A stretch of 64,000 nucleotides of DNA from Bradyrhizobium sp. PSBB068 (GCA_016839165.1 CP069300.1:3348001-3412000), one strand, 5' to 3'; counted from the first letter of the stretch, positions 15,868-24,323 are shown. Made by a program: numbers and translations. Notes: generated by a model from the sequence alone, not told the origin.

Positions 15868-16340
15868 ATGGTAGTTCTACGCATGTCCCGACCGTGGAAG
15901 CATCCAGACAGCGATGTCTACTACTTCCGCAAGGCCGTTCCCGACGATTTGCGCGAGGAAATCGGCTGGGAAGTGAAGCGCTCCCTCAAGACCAAGGACC
16001 CGGCTGAGGCGCGCCGCAGGCACACCGAGGAAGCAGACCGCGTTCAGCAAGAGTGGGCCGAGCTGCGCCGGCGCAAGGCCGCCCCTCTGCTCGACAGTCT
16101 CGACCCCGCCACCATCAAGCGCGCTGGCGACGCCTGGGTATCTTCCGCGAGGGCTTAAGGCTCAACGCGAGCAGCTTCAGCTTGCCGCCGAAAACCGCAA
16201 GCGCCACGACGCTCCATCGATCTCGCCATACATTGCTCCCGCAGTCCTGGATCCGTTCGCTGACGACATCGACCCCGACGAGCTTGAAGATCAAGCGCTC
16301 GCAGAAGGCAGGACAGCCGGCGAGCTTGAAGGACACGCAG
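15868..16340 (+). pseudogene. Integrase (tyrosine recombinase) N-terminal remnant, frameshifted
   Basis: Residues from ATG 15868 read MSRPWKHPDSDVYYFRKAVP after a five-residue lead, the N-terminal DUF6538-type domain of phage-like integrases, then a SAM-like coil (LKTKDPAEARRRHTEEADRV). The frame hits a stop at 16158; a second frame from about 16140 continues sensibly (LKAQREQLQLAAENRKRHDA, then ADDIDPDELEDQALAEG) up to about 16340, where it joins the resolvase remnant. The catalytic Arg/His/Tyr domain is absent. Position beside attL and orientation fit the element's former integrase. Confidence 0.75.
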
Positions 16341-16562
16341 CGCGCCGGTATAGAGCACGCGAAGGCCACCAACGAGAAAGCCTAGAGGGGACGGAAGCCG
16401 ACCTTTGATCGCGCTCAGTTCACCGCAGTGATGGATATGGCCGCGCAGGGCATCAACGTTGCCGAGATTGGCAGGGCTAGCGGGCTGCAGCGGATGGCTG
16501 TGTCCCGGATCAAGACCGACCCCGCAAGCGCGGAGCGCATGTTGCAGACTTGGGGCGAGTGA
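16341..16562 (+). pseudogene. Serine resolvase C-terminal remnant
   Basis: The frame reads AGIEHAKATNEKA, a TAG stop at 16383-16385, then RGRKPTFDRAQFTAV and GINVAEIGRASGLQRMAVSR, ending at TGA 16560-16562. This is the hinge and helix-turn-helix end of small serine resolvases; the catalytic Ser domain is missing and the stop replaces a residue in the linker. The junction with the integrase remnant looks like an old deletion. Confidence 0.7.
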
Positions 16563-16691
16563 GGGCCGCCGCGTAAATCTAAGCCCGTGAGAGTGCCCCT
16601 GTCTAAGTTTTTTCGGCACCTCTAGCTGCACGCTGGGTGCACGTTCGGTTGCGCGCTAGTCTGCCGGCTGTTGAAGGGGAAAGGGCGAGTG

Positions 16692-17006
16692 ATGGTGGTT
16701 CGGTACACTGATGAGAGGCAGGACAAACTAAGCGACTTTTTGGGGGAAACATACGATCAAGCCCTCGCCCAGGCGGAGCGACCCGAGTCCACCGAACAAA
16801 CAACGGCGGTGGTGCGTATGATGCACGGGCAGGGCGTCGCGCTAGAGCACGTCATCAGCAGACTCCGCGACGTGGCTGACATGATCGATGAGACACAAGC
16901 GAAGGCCGCGCGGCAGACTGCGCAAGAGATCAGACGGCTTGGCACTATCGTGGCAATGAGCAGTTTCCTCATCATTTTGGTGTTGGTGTCCCAACGCTGG
17001 CACTAA
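16692..17006 (+). CDS. Small tail-anchored membrane protein of the island
   Basis: 104 residues from ATG 16692, well placed after GAAGGGGAAAGGGCG (an upstream TTG start at 16671 is possible). The body is helical and charged with a coiled-coil look (residues 50-80), and the C-terminus has one membrane segment, TIVAMSSFLIILVLVS, followed by only four residues. No family recognised. Codon use is less GC3-rich than the chromosome, like the rest of the element. Confidence 0.6.
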   Translation: MVVRYTDERQDKLSDFLGETYDQALAQAERPESTEQTTAVVRMMHGQGVALEHVISRLRDVADMIDETQAKAARQTAQEIRRLGTIVAMSSFLIILVLVSQRWH

Positions 17007-17068
17007 GTGCACGTTCAAGTGCGGCCCGAGCTGCAATGCCAAATTGGAGGCGCAAGGGGAATGCTCGA

Positions 17069-17509
17069 CTAGCTCAAAGCGTGCTCTACAACCCACGTAT
17101 CTAGGTCGGACGCTTGGCAGGCCATCGCGGTGTAGACTGCAATCTGCGCAGGCGAAGTGACGATACGGCACTTTTTCGCGAAGGCAATGGAAGCCGTGAA
17201 AAGCTCGACGCTGTCGTCGTAAGCTCCTCGTGGGAAGCCAGAGTTTAATTTGTCCGCGATGCGGGCGGCGCCAACATAGTATGCTCGTTTCATTATTATC
17301 CGAGTGGAAACAAAGGACTTCAACGCTTCCGCTTCATAGGGATAAAGCTCCTCAAACTCCTTCCAAGCACACGCCGGCACCCCAATGAGACCGCTTTGGA
17401 GATGGCTGAGAAGGACGGTCTTCAGGTTGCCCGACGCAGCAGCAATACCGTGCAGTCCATCGGTATCGGCGATGCACAAGTATTCCGCATCGCCTTCACT
17501 CATCATCAA
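17069..17509 (-). CDS. PIN-like domain protein (DUF4411-type), partner of ImmA/IrrE gene
   Basis: A 146-residue protein with a PIN-like layout: N-terminal acidic pair Asp15/Asp17 (CIADTDG) after a short beta strand, Glu near residue 50 (WKEFEEL), Asp97-Asp98 (AYDDSVELFTASIA) and a late strand RIVTSPAQ. PIN proteins of DUF4411 type are found paired with ImmA/IrrE-HTH genes in toxin-antitoxin-like modules. Here the start overlaps the end of the metallopeptidase gene by 14 bases (three successive ATG codons, 17509, 17506 and 17503), implying translational coupling. RNase activity is inferred; the final acidic residue is not obvious. Confidence 0.6.
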   Translation of the reverse strand: MMMSEGDAEYLCIADTDGLHGIAAASGNLKTVLLSHLQSGLIGVPACAWKEFEELYPYEAEALKSFVSTRIIMKRAYYVGAARIADKLNSGFPRGAYDDSVELFTASIAFAKKCRIVTSPAQIAVYTAMACQASDLDTWVVEHALS

Positions 17510-18659
17510 GCTCCAGCGTGTGGAGCTGGTCAGGCGTGAGAGACTTAACGTAGTCGAAGTACTGCCTCTGATACTTCGGCTTTAAACCCGTTGAGCGATA
17601 AAGGTTTACCTCGCTAATGAGGCCTTGGCGAAGCAACGAGTCGAATGCGCGAGCGAAAGAGAAGCCGTACTTCGACAGCTTGATTTTTTCTTGTGGGGGC
17701 GGTTCGCCTCCCGGTGGTCCGCCGCGCTTCTCGAAGTAATCCGGGTTGCGGCCATGCACCAGCGCCTTCCATCGGTCGTAGCTACCGGCTGTGTAAATGC
17801 CGAGCTGCTCTAGTCTGAAGACGGTAGCCTCTTGGCTTATCTTCAATCGACGGGAGGCCCATTTGACGTCTTCGTCGTCAGGCTGAGTTGTGGTCGGCCC
17901 CTTCAGGAGTGCCTGAACATACAATTTGGGTACGAGGAAGCTTCCTGCGAAGCGATTGCATATCCGCTCGACTGAGTTCCTTGTGATGAACGGGTCGGAG
18001 ATGCCGGTCGACCGCATGAGGACATGCGCAAGTTCGTGGATGAGAGTGAAAAGACGTCGCCCCTTCGTCTGCTTTCGGGTGTTGACCACGATCACTGGAT
18101 GGCGAGGGTGCGAGAGACAAAAACCGCTACCATCCTGTTCAGGAAAGCTGTCGTGGAGGACAAAAATCCCGGCGTCTTCAATCTTCTTTCTGCAGACAAG
18201 ATAGAACGCGTTTGCGTCCTTTGCGTCGAGCTGATCTTGAAGCGAAATGCTCAGTAGCTCGCGCGCCGCCAGAGCGAACGCGTCGACCTCGGCGTTGCCC
18301 TTTGCTGAGAACTGAGGCAGGTCAAGTTTCACCCAGAACTGTTCGAGAGCGCGCTGGACACCTTCAGCAAATTGAATGGATTGGACCGTTTCTTTCATCT
18401 TGGCCGCTGGCTTCGCGGTCGAGGAGCGAAAGTCAGGCAATACATCATGGAGCGCGGGTGCTTTCTCCATGAAGAAAGAGTAGGGCGGTACCCCAAGCTC
18501 CTTTGCAATGCGATTGAGGATGCCTTGTCCCGGCTCAGGTTCTCGGTCAAGCTCGCGAGAAAGTTCAGCGGGTGCAATTTGAAGGCGATCAGAGAGTTGC
18601 TCGGTACTAAGAAACCGAGTGCTCAAAATCTTTGAAAGAATATTTGGATTGTAAGCCAC
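17496..18659 (-). CDS. XRE-HTH / ImmA-IrrE family metallo-endopeptidase
   Basis: A 387-residue protein. Residues 1-62 look like a lambda-repressor-type helix-turn-helix (STEQLSDRLQIAPAELSREL). A central DUF955 domain carries the Zn motif HELAH at 208-212 with a downstream Glu region (ERICNRFAGSFLVP). The last 90 residues (YGFSFARAFDSLLRQGLIS) are a separate helical part. Family members cleave repressors (ImmA, IrrE) or act as antitoxins for a neighbouring PIN-like toxin. It overlaps the PIN-like gene by 14 bases and is divergent from the 163-residue membrane protein. Confidence 0.85.
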   Translation of the reverse strand: MAYNPNILSKILSTRFLSTEQLSDRLQIAPAELSRELDREPEPGQGILNRIAKELGVPPYSFFMEKAPALHDVLPDFRSSTAKPAAKMKETVQSIQFAEGVQRALEQFWVKLDLPQFSAKGNAEVDAFALAARELLSISLQDQLDAKDANAFYLVCRKKIEDAGIFVLHDSFPEQDGSGFCLSHPRHPVIVVNTRKQTKGRRLFTLIHELAHVLMRSTGISDPFITRNSVERICNRFAGSFLVPKLYVQALLKGPTTTQPDDEDVKWASRRLKISQEATVFRLEQLGIYTAGSYDRWKALVHGRNPDYFEKRGGPPGGEPPPQEKIKLSKYGFSFARAFDSLLRQGLISEVNLYRSTGLKPKYQRQYFDYVKSLTPDQLHTLELDDE

Positions 18660-18684
18660 GAAAAGTCCTTGGGGAGTCGGACTT

Positions 18685-19176
18685 ATGAAGTATGGGGATT
18701 TTTCTAGCGTCGTGCAACTAGGGGTAGGCCTCCATGTAGGGACTGTCGTTCTCCAGCTTTACGGGGACATCGGCCTTCAGCCTCTAAACCGCGCCTTGGC
18801 TAGACTGCGAAGCCTGTTCCTGGCTCCAGAGCACGAGCGTCCCCCAAAAGAGTTTGAGGATGAGCTTTTGGGTATTGAGGGCAGGTACGAAATCTTCAGA
18901 ATTCGCCTGTCGAGGGAGTTCGAGAAGTACGTTCTAGGAAACTCGCTTGTTGCAGCTGCGCTGGCGATCATACTGACCGTCATTGCGTTCAAGGCCGATG
19001 ACCCAATAACCGAGGGTTGGGAGATGGTCCCCATGTTGCTCGTTGGACTTTCGCTCCTGCCTGCACCGGTCAGCCTCGGGGTGCTTTGGTTCGACGCGGA
19101 TCGCCAAGTAAAGCCGCTCCGACAAGAGGCGGATGCATTGGAAAGAAGGGCGCAGGGCGAGTTCCCAAAAGCGTAG
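18685..19176 (+). CDS. Island membrane protein, 163 residues
   Basis: Divergent from the ImmA/IrrE gene with only 25 bases between. An amphipathic N-terminus is followed by a charged middle (REFEKYVLG), then two membrane segments (about residues 88-106 and 117-137), and a basic coiled tail (RQEADALERRAQGEF). No family recognised. The gene is last before attR; it may be cargo or the membrane partner of the ImmA/PIN pair, but nothing in the sequence proves either. Confidence 0.55.
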   Translation: MKYGDFSSVVQLGVGLHVGTVVLQLYGDIGLQPLNRALARLRSLFLAPEHERPPKEFEDELLGIEGRYEIFRIRLSREFEKYVLGNSLVAAALAIILTVIAFKADDPITEGWEMVPMLLVGLSLLPAPVSLGVLWFDADRQVKPLRQEADALERRAQGEFPKA

Positions 19177-19312
19177 TAAGCCACCGCATTCAGCCGCGCA
19201 CCTCTGTCCACTTCAGGAACACGTTAAGGGCGCCCCTTGCCGAGGGTACAGTGAATTGGGTGACCAAGAAATTCTACTGTGAAATCAAGGGTAGGTAGCG
19301 TTCCTCACGCCC

Positions 19313-19331
19313 TCCGCTAGGGAGCGCCAGC
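19313..19331. repeat. attR-like direct repeat
   Basis: Exact 19-base copy of 15766-15784 (end of tRNA-Glu), in the same orientation, marking the distal border of the element. Confidence 0.85.
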
Positions 19332-19573
19332 CTCGTTGCATCTCAACGTGACGCTGTGCGTGTCCGGCGCCGATTGACCTTTCGCCCCCGATTGACGATT
19401 GCCGATGCTGCGACCGCGGTGAAGCAACGCAATCTGGTCATTTATGGCGGATGGTTCCGGCCATCTCACCGCCTCCACAGGCAAGCGGCGGGGCGGTGCT
19501 CGTCATGTCTCCCATCGGAGTCTAAGCCGCTGCCGTTCTCGACGAAGTACCAGGGGCTTGGTTCATCGCTCCC

Positions 19574-19594
19574 GGAGGTCGGGATTCGACCTCC
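19574..19594 (-). terminator. Hairpin abutting the IclR stop codon
   Basis: GGAGGTCG and CGACCTCC (8-bp perfect stem, five-base loop) begin immediately after the TGA at 19595-19597. There is no T-run, so it may be a mRNA 3'-end stabiliser or a factor-dependent terminator rather than an intrinsic one. Confidence 0.4.
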
Positions 19595-20488
19595 TCAAAG
19601 GGTACCAATTCCCGATCCTTCAGGCTGCCAGCCGGCCGTGGCCGAGAGGGCGCGAGCATGGGCGAGCAAGGCTCTCGCCGTCGCGCCCTTCAGATCGTCG
19701 TCGAGGATACCGATCGGTCCCATCATCGTGATCGCCGCGATCATAAATCCGGTCTGATCGAAGATCGGTGCCGACAAAGATGTGAAGTTCGGCAGCAGCG
19801 CGTCGCGGCACCGGCTGATGCCGTCGTGCCGGATCGTTGCGACCATGTCTTCCACTTCGGCCTTGGTTGCCGGCGCGTCGTCGATCCTGGCGTGCCGTGA
19901 GCGCTCTTCCTTGAGCTCCTGGTCGAGCATCTGCTCCGTGATGGAGCGCGGCAGATGCGCGAGGAAGTTGCGGCCGAGCGCCGAGCGCAGCAGGCTGAGC
20001 ACACTGCCGACGCGCAGTTCGATGATCGGCCGGCTGGCGCCGCCTTCGACGCGATAGATGATGGTGGGTCCGCGGTTGCCCCAGACGCCGAGAAAGACCG
20101 TGTGGCCGATGGTCGTCGCCAGTTCGGTCATCGCGGGGCGGGCGGCGGTGAAGACATCGAATTGCTCGATCGCGGCCATGCCGAGCTTCAGCGCGTAGGG
20201 TCCGAGCGCATAGCAGCCGGTGTCGGTTTCCTGCCGGACGATGCCTACGGCTTGAAAGCTTACGAGATAGTAGTGGGCATTGGCCGCCGACATTCCGGTG
20301 TTGGCGGCGATCATCTTGAGCGGAACCGGACGCAGCTCGGTGCGCAGATAATCAAGGATCCGGAAGCCGATTTCGATCGACTGGATGCCGCGCCGCCCGG
20401 TGCGTTCCGCCTTGGCCGCTCCTTCAGATTGGGACCTTGCTGCCGCAGGCAGCGGCTCAGGCTGCGGGGCTCCGCGCGTCCTTTTCAC
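19595..20488 (-). CDS. IclR family transcriptional regulator
   Basis: A 297-residue protein. After a ~35-residue basic lead, a winged helix (IEIGFRILDYLRTELRP, then KMIAANTGMSAANAHYYL) precedes the IclR effector domain (residues 115-290). IclR proteins bind small organic acids and usually control a divergent catabolic operon; here that is the MHS transporter, nitrilase and flavin reductase genes. The N-terminal extension and MSAANAHYY recognition helix are typical of rhizobial members. Confidence 0.88.
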   Translation of the reverse strand: MKRTRGAPQPEPLPAAARSQSEGAAKAERTGRRGIQSIEIGFRILDYLRTELRPVPLKMIAANTGMSAANAHYYLVSFQAVGIVRQETDTGCYALGPYALKLGMAAIEQFDVFTAARPAMTELATTIGHTVFLGVWGNRGPTIIYRVEGGASRPIIELRVGSVLSLLRSALGRNFLAHLPRSITEQMLDQELKEERSRHARIDDAPATKAEVEDMVATIRHDGISRCRDALLPNFTSLSAPIFDQTGFMIAAITMMGPIGILDDDLKGATARALLAHARALSATAGWQPEGSGIGTL

Positions 20489-20578
20489 TGAAAGTCCTTG
20501 TGAATCATAGTGTTAATGGATTCGCTCCTGAGCCGCATTATTGGGCGCGTCCCGCCGGACATTCAAGCTTGCCATATT

Positions 20579-20589
20579 TGATAATATCA
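20579..20589. promoter_or_regulatory. Candidate IclR operator / promoter region
   Basis: TGATAATATCA is an 11-bp palindrome in an AT-rich stretch between the divergent IclR and MHS genes, 78 bases before the transporter ATG. It is the only clear symmetry in the 178-base gap; assignment to IclR is inference. Confidence 0.4.
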
Positions 20590-20666
20590 TATCTATCTGA
20601 CTAAATAAGAAATGTCGCTTCGAGGCTGCTGTCAGAGCGGGGGCTCGCGGGCCGTAAAACAGGGGA

Positions 20667-22307
20667 ATGGCGATGGATGCAGTAACGGCGACGGCAGCAG
20701 TCGATCACGATCTGACGCGCAGCGAGGAGCGGCAGGTCGTCCTGGCCTCGACGCTGGGCACGGTGTTCGAGTGGTACGACTTCTTCATCTACGGCTCGCT
20801 GGCCGTGTTCATGAGCTCGGTGCTGTTCCCGCCGGACAATCCGACGGCTGCCGTGCTTGCGTCGCTCGGCGCGCTTGCCGCCGGATTCGTCATCCGCCCG
20901 ATCGGCGCGGTGGTGTTCGGACGCATCGGCGACCTGGTGGGCCGCAAATATACGTTCCTCATCACCATCGTGATGATGGGCGGCAGCACGGCGCTGATCG
21001 GCTTCCTGCCGACCTATGCGACGGTGGGGCACGCGGCATGGATTGCGCTGGTGGTGCTGCGCCTGATCCAGGGTCTTGCGGTCGGCGGAGAGTATGGCGG
21101 GGCTGTCGTCTATGTCGCCGAGCATTCGCGTCCCAACCGGCGCGGGCTTCTGACCGGCTGGATTCAAATCACCTCGTCGATTGGTCTGGCGCTCTCGATC
21201 GCCGTCATCATCGGCACTCAGAGCCTCATGAGCGACGCCGACTTCAAGGCCTGGGGCTGGCGTGTTCCGTTTATCATCTCGATCGTGATGCTGGCGTTCT
21301 CGATCTATGTCCGCGCCAGGCTGCACGAGTCGCCGGTGTTCGCTCGTCTCAAGGCCGAGCGGCGCCTGTCCAAGAACCCGATCCGCGACACGTTCGGCCG
21401 CTGGTCGAGCCTGCGTCTCGTACTGATCGCGTTGTTCGGTGCAACCGCCGGCATGGGCTCGACCTACTTCACGGGGCAGTTCTACGTGATGATCTTCATG
21501 CAGCAGGTGGCGAAGATCGATCTGCAGACCTCATACATTTTGATGGCAGTTGGTCTCATCATCGGCGCGCCAGCCTTCATATTCTTCGGCTGGCTGTCCG
21601 ACCGGATCGGCCGCAAGTGGCTGATGATAGCGGGCCTGTTGCTCTCGGCACTGTGCTATCGGCCGATGTTTGCCTCGCTTCTGGAAGCGGGCAATCCGCA
21701 ACTCGTGGCCGCAACCCGGACTGCGCCCGTCAAGGTGCATGCGGACAGTTCCAGCGAAGCCTGCAGGTTCGGTCTTGCGGCCGCATTGCTGAGCACCCAC
21801 AGCGATCACGGCAAGCCCTGCGTTCAGGCCAAGAAGCTGCTGATCTCGGGCGGTATCAACTTCAGCTACGCTGCGCCGATCGGCGGCCAGGCTGTGGCGA
21901 TCACGGTGAAGGGGACGACGATTCCCGGCTACGACCCGGCAGCCTATCGCAAAGCTCTGGTGGACGTGGGGTACCCGGTTAAGGCCGATCCGGCCAAGGT
22001 ATCGTCCGGTCACATCATCTTCCTGCTGGTGGTCATGACCATCATCGTGGCGATGATCTACGGGCCGGTCGCCTCGTTCCTGGTCGAGGTCTTCCCTGCG
22101 AACATCCGGTACACGGCGCTCTCGTTTCCGTACCACATCGGTGCGGGTATCTTCGGCGGTTTCCTGCCGTTCTTCGCGACCTACCTGTCGCTGGCGGTCG
22201 GCGATGTGTTCGCAGGACTTTGGTATCCGGTCGTCATCTGCGCCGCAGTCGCGGTGATCGGTTCGATCGTGCTGCCGAACCGGCCGAAGCTCGAGACCGA
22301 TGACTAA
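20667..22307 (+). CDS. MFS transporter, metabolite:H+ symporter (MHS) family
   Basis: A 546-residue transporter. MHS hallmarks are TLGTVFEWYDFFIYGSLA at the N-terminus, RIGDLVGRK between helices 2 and 3, and RLIQGLAVGGEYGGAVV in helix 4. About 100 residues between helices 8 and 9 (roughly 350-450) are polar and include cysteines, making this longer than the usual ~430. MHS carriers import organic acids such as shikimate, citrate or alpha-ketoglutarate. Situated between IclR and a nitrilase gene, it probably imports the nitrilase substrate or its acid product. Confidence 0.88.
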   Translation: MAMDAVTATAAVDHDLTRSEERQVVLASTLGTVFEWYDFFIYGSLAVFMSSVLFPPDNPTAAVLASLGALAAGFVIRPIGAVVFGRIGDLVGRKYTFLITIVMMGGSTALIGFLPTYATVGHAAWIALVVLRLIQGLAVGGEYGGAVVYVAEHSRPNRRGLLTGWIQITSSIGLALSIAVIIGTQSLMSDADFKAWGWRVPFIISIVMLAFSIYVRARLHESPVFARLKAERRLSKNPIRDTFGRWSSLRLVLIALFGATAGMGSTYFTGQFYVMIFMQQVAKIDLQTSYILMAVGLIIGAPAFIFFGWLSDRIGRKWLMIAGLLLSALCYRPMFASLLEAGNPQLVAATRTAPVKVHADSSSEACRFGLAAALLSTHSDHGKPCVQAKKLLISGGINFSYAAPIGGQAVAITVKGTTIPGYDPAAYRKALVDVGYPVKADPAKVSSGHIIFLLVVMTIIVAMIYGPVASFLVEVFPANIRYTALSFPYHIGAGIFGGFLPFFATYLSLAVGDVFAGLWYPVVICAAVAVIGSIVLPNRPKLETDD

Positions 22308-22381
22308 ACCCACGACACTATTCACGGGCAGCCCGAGAGCAGCCCGTGTTTCCTTGCATCGTCATATTCCGGATCGGCGTC

Positions 22382-23344
22382 ATGACTTCCCGAAAAATCA
22401 GCAGCTACAAGGCGGCCGTCATTCAGGCGGGGGCATTTCCGAACGACACCCTCGCGTCAGCTCGGAAGGCCGCAAGCCTGATCGAGCAAGCGTGCAGGGC
22501 CGGCGCGCGGCTGACGGTTTTTCCCGAGGCCTTTCTCGGCGGCTATCCGAAAGGTAGTTCGTTCGGTGCGCCGGTCGGTCTGCGCAAGCAGGAAGGGCGC
22601 GAAGCCTTCCGGCTGTATTGGGACCAGGCGATTGATCTCGACGGTCCCGAGGTCGAGACGATTGCGGCGGCAACTGCGGCCACTGGGGTCTTCGCAGTCA
22701 TCGGCTGCATCGAGCGCGAGCATGGCACGCTGTACTGCACCGTGCTGTTCTTCGATGGCGCGAACGGCCTGGTCGGCAAGCACCGCAAGCTGATGCCGAC
22801 CGCCGGCGAGCGGCTGATCTGGGGCTTTGGCGATGGCTCCACCATGCCGGCTTTCAAGACCGCGCTGGGCATCATTGGCGCCGTGATCTGTTGGGAAAAC
22901 TACATGCCGATGCTGCGCATGCACATGTACAGCCAGGGCGTCAGCATTTACTGCGCGCCCACGGCTGACGATCGTGACACCTGGTTGCCGACGATGCAGC
23001 ACGTTGCGCTTGAGGGCCGCTGCTTTGTGCTGACCGCCTGCCAGTACCTCAAGCGCGGCGCATTTCCCGAGAACTACGAATGTGCGCTCAGCGACGATCC
23101 CGAGACCGTGCTGATGCGCGGCGGCAGCGCCATCATCGACCCGCTTGGCAAGGTGCTGGCGGGGCCGCACTTCGACGGCGAAACCATTCTCTACGCCGAC
23201 GTCGATCTCGACGACGTAGCGCGCGGCAAATACGACTTCGATGCGACCGGTCATTATTCGCGCCCCGACGTATTCCAGCTCATCGTCGACGATCGGCCGA
23301 AGGCCGCGGTGTCGACGGTCAGCAGTGCGCAGACAAGGACTTGA
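22382..23344 (+). CDS. Nitrilase / carbon-nitrogen hydrolase
   Basis: A 320-residue enzyme with the nitrilase triad Glu49 (FPEAFLGGYPKG), Lys136 (KHRKLMPT) and Cys170 (AVICWENYMP). The Cys-Trp-Glu-Asn tract and length are those of true nitrilases (nitrile to carboxylate plus ammonia) rather than amidases or NAD synthetase domains. Start ATG 22382 agrees with the family N-terminus. Lies 74 bases after the MHS gene and just before a flavin reductase gene in the same direction. Aryl-acetonitrile-type substrates, including indole-3-acetonitrile, are plausible for a plant-associated bacterium but not shown. Confidence 0.9.
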   Translation: MTSRKISSYKAAVIQAGAFPNDTLASARKAASLIEQACRAGARLTVFPEAFLGGYPKGSSFGAPVGLRKQEGREAFRLYWDQAIDLDGPEVETIAAATAATGVFAVIGCIEREHGTLYCTVLFFDGANGLVGKHRKLMPTAGERLIWGFGDGSTMPAFKTALGIIGAVICWENYMPMLRMHMYSQGVSIYCAPTADDRDTWLPTMQHVALEGRCFVLTACQYLKRGAFPENYECALSDDPETVLMRGGSAIIDPLGKVLAGPHFDGETILYADVDLDDVARGKYDFDATGHYSRPDVFQLIVDDRPKAAVSTVSSAQTRT

Positions 23345-23351
23345 GGCCAGG

Positions 23352-23999
23352 ATGTTCTTCGATATGGGCCAGCTTGCTGCGGACATCCGCTACAAGATCC
23401 TTACTGCGACCGTTACCCCGCGACCGATCGCATGGGTGACGACACGGTCCGCTGACGGTGTCGTCAACGCGGCGCCGTTCAGTTTCTTCAACGTGCTGGG
23501 GCACGAGCCGCCGACGGTTGCGCTCGGTTTGCTTCGCCATCCCGAGAAGGGATTGAAGGACACCGCCGAGAACATCCTCGCGACCGGCGAGTTCGTCGCG
23601 CATCTGGTGCCGCGGGGCATGGCCGATGCCATGAATGCCACCTGTGTCGATGCGCCGCGCGAGGTCGATGAGCTCGCGCTCGCCGGCTTGCGGACGGTGC
23701 CCTCGCAGATGGTTTCGCCGCCACGCATCGCCGACAGCCCGGTGGCGTTCGAATGCCGCAGCCTCTCGACTCATGAGACGGGTCCGCGGCAGGTTGCCGT
23801 GATCGGCGAGGTCGTATGCGCCCACGTCTCGGACGAGTTCGTCCTCGATGCCGGCAAGGGCTACATCGACACGCTTGCCCTCGATCTCATCGCCCGCATG
23901 CATGGGAGCGGGTGGTATGCGCGTCCAACCAACCTGTTCCAGCTGGAGCGGCCGGCGCCGATCGGCCGAGGGGACCATGGTCGGCCCGGGCCGAAATGA
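23352..23999 (+). CDS. Flavin reductase-like (FMN-binding split barrel) protein
   Basis: 215 residues from ATG 23352, seven bases after the nitrilase stop. TPRPIAWVTTRSADGVVNAAPFSFFN is the hallmark FMN-binding start of the DIM6/NTAB flavin reductase group, followed by NILATGEFVAHLV. Such proteins supply reduced flavin to a monooxygenase or act as oxidoreductases. No monooxygenase is adjacent. Co-transcription with nitrilase and transporter is likely. Confidence 0.85.
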   Translation: MFFDMGQLAADIRYKILTATVTPRPIAWVTTRSADGVVNAAPFSFFNVLGHEPPTVALGLLRHPEKGLKDTAENILATGEFVAHLVPRGMADAMNATCVDAPREVDELALAGLRTVPSQMVSPPRIADSPVAFECRSLSTHETGPRQVAVIGEVVCAHVSDEFVLDAGKGYIDTLALDLIARMHGSGWYARPTNLFQLERPAPIGRGDHGRPGPK

Positions 24000-24323
24000 G
24001 TTAGTCGGGGCGAAGGGCGTGTGCACAATTTCCGGATTATCAAATAATGCTCCTGCTTTGCCCGACGTGTCACGTCGCGTCGTCGAGTGCCGGCAGCCGG
24101 CGGCTCCTTTGCATGGGGTTGTTTTCGATATTTTGGCAGTGCGTGCGCGATGCCGTCAGCGCCAAATAGGAAATCCAGTAAACTCAATGCATTATCCCGC
24201 GCGACCAAGCCCTGCCGCGCCGCTGCGGGGATGTGCACAATCTCCGGGATCGCGACAGTCCGCTAATATCTCGTAACCCTTTGTAAAGCGACCGGCGATA
24301 CCCGTGATCCCGGGGATGATGTG
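24000..24323. other. Intergenic region with an imperfect direct repeat
   Basis: 324 bases without coding character. TGTGCACAATTTCCGGAT (24020-24037) recurs as TGTGCACAATCTCCGGGAT (24232-24250); each starts with the palindrome TGTGCACA. The PilZ gene promoter should lie here; the repeats might be its binding sites. Confidence 0.4.

Larger units (their letters stand above)
15766..19331. mobile_element. Small decayed integrative element at tRNA-Glu
   Basis: About 3.55 kb bounded by exact 19-bp direct repeats. It holds, in order, an integrase remnant next to the tRNA end, a resolvase C-terminal remnant, a small membrane protein, a PIN-like/ImmA-type gene pair on the opposite strand and another membrane protein. 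Base composition inside is visibly less GC-rich than on either side. No intact recombinase remains, so it is probably immobile unless helped in trans. Confidence 0.8.
19177..19594. other. Intergenic region holding attR and the island-chromosome junction
   Basis: Bases up to 19331 belong to the element; the remaining ~260 bases are chromosomal sequence before the IclR gene. Apart from the 19-bp repeat at 19313-19331 and the hairpin at 19574-19594, nothing gene-like was seen. Confidence 0.5.

Noticed and set aside
19574..19594. tRNA T-arm fragment (GGTCGGGATTCGACC)
   Set aside because: The loop is not a T-loop and no acceptor or anticodon arm is nearby; it is a plain hairpin after the IclR stop.
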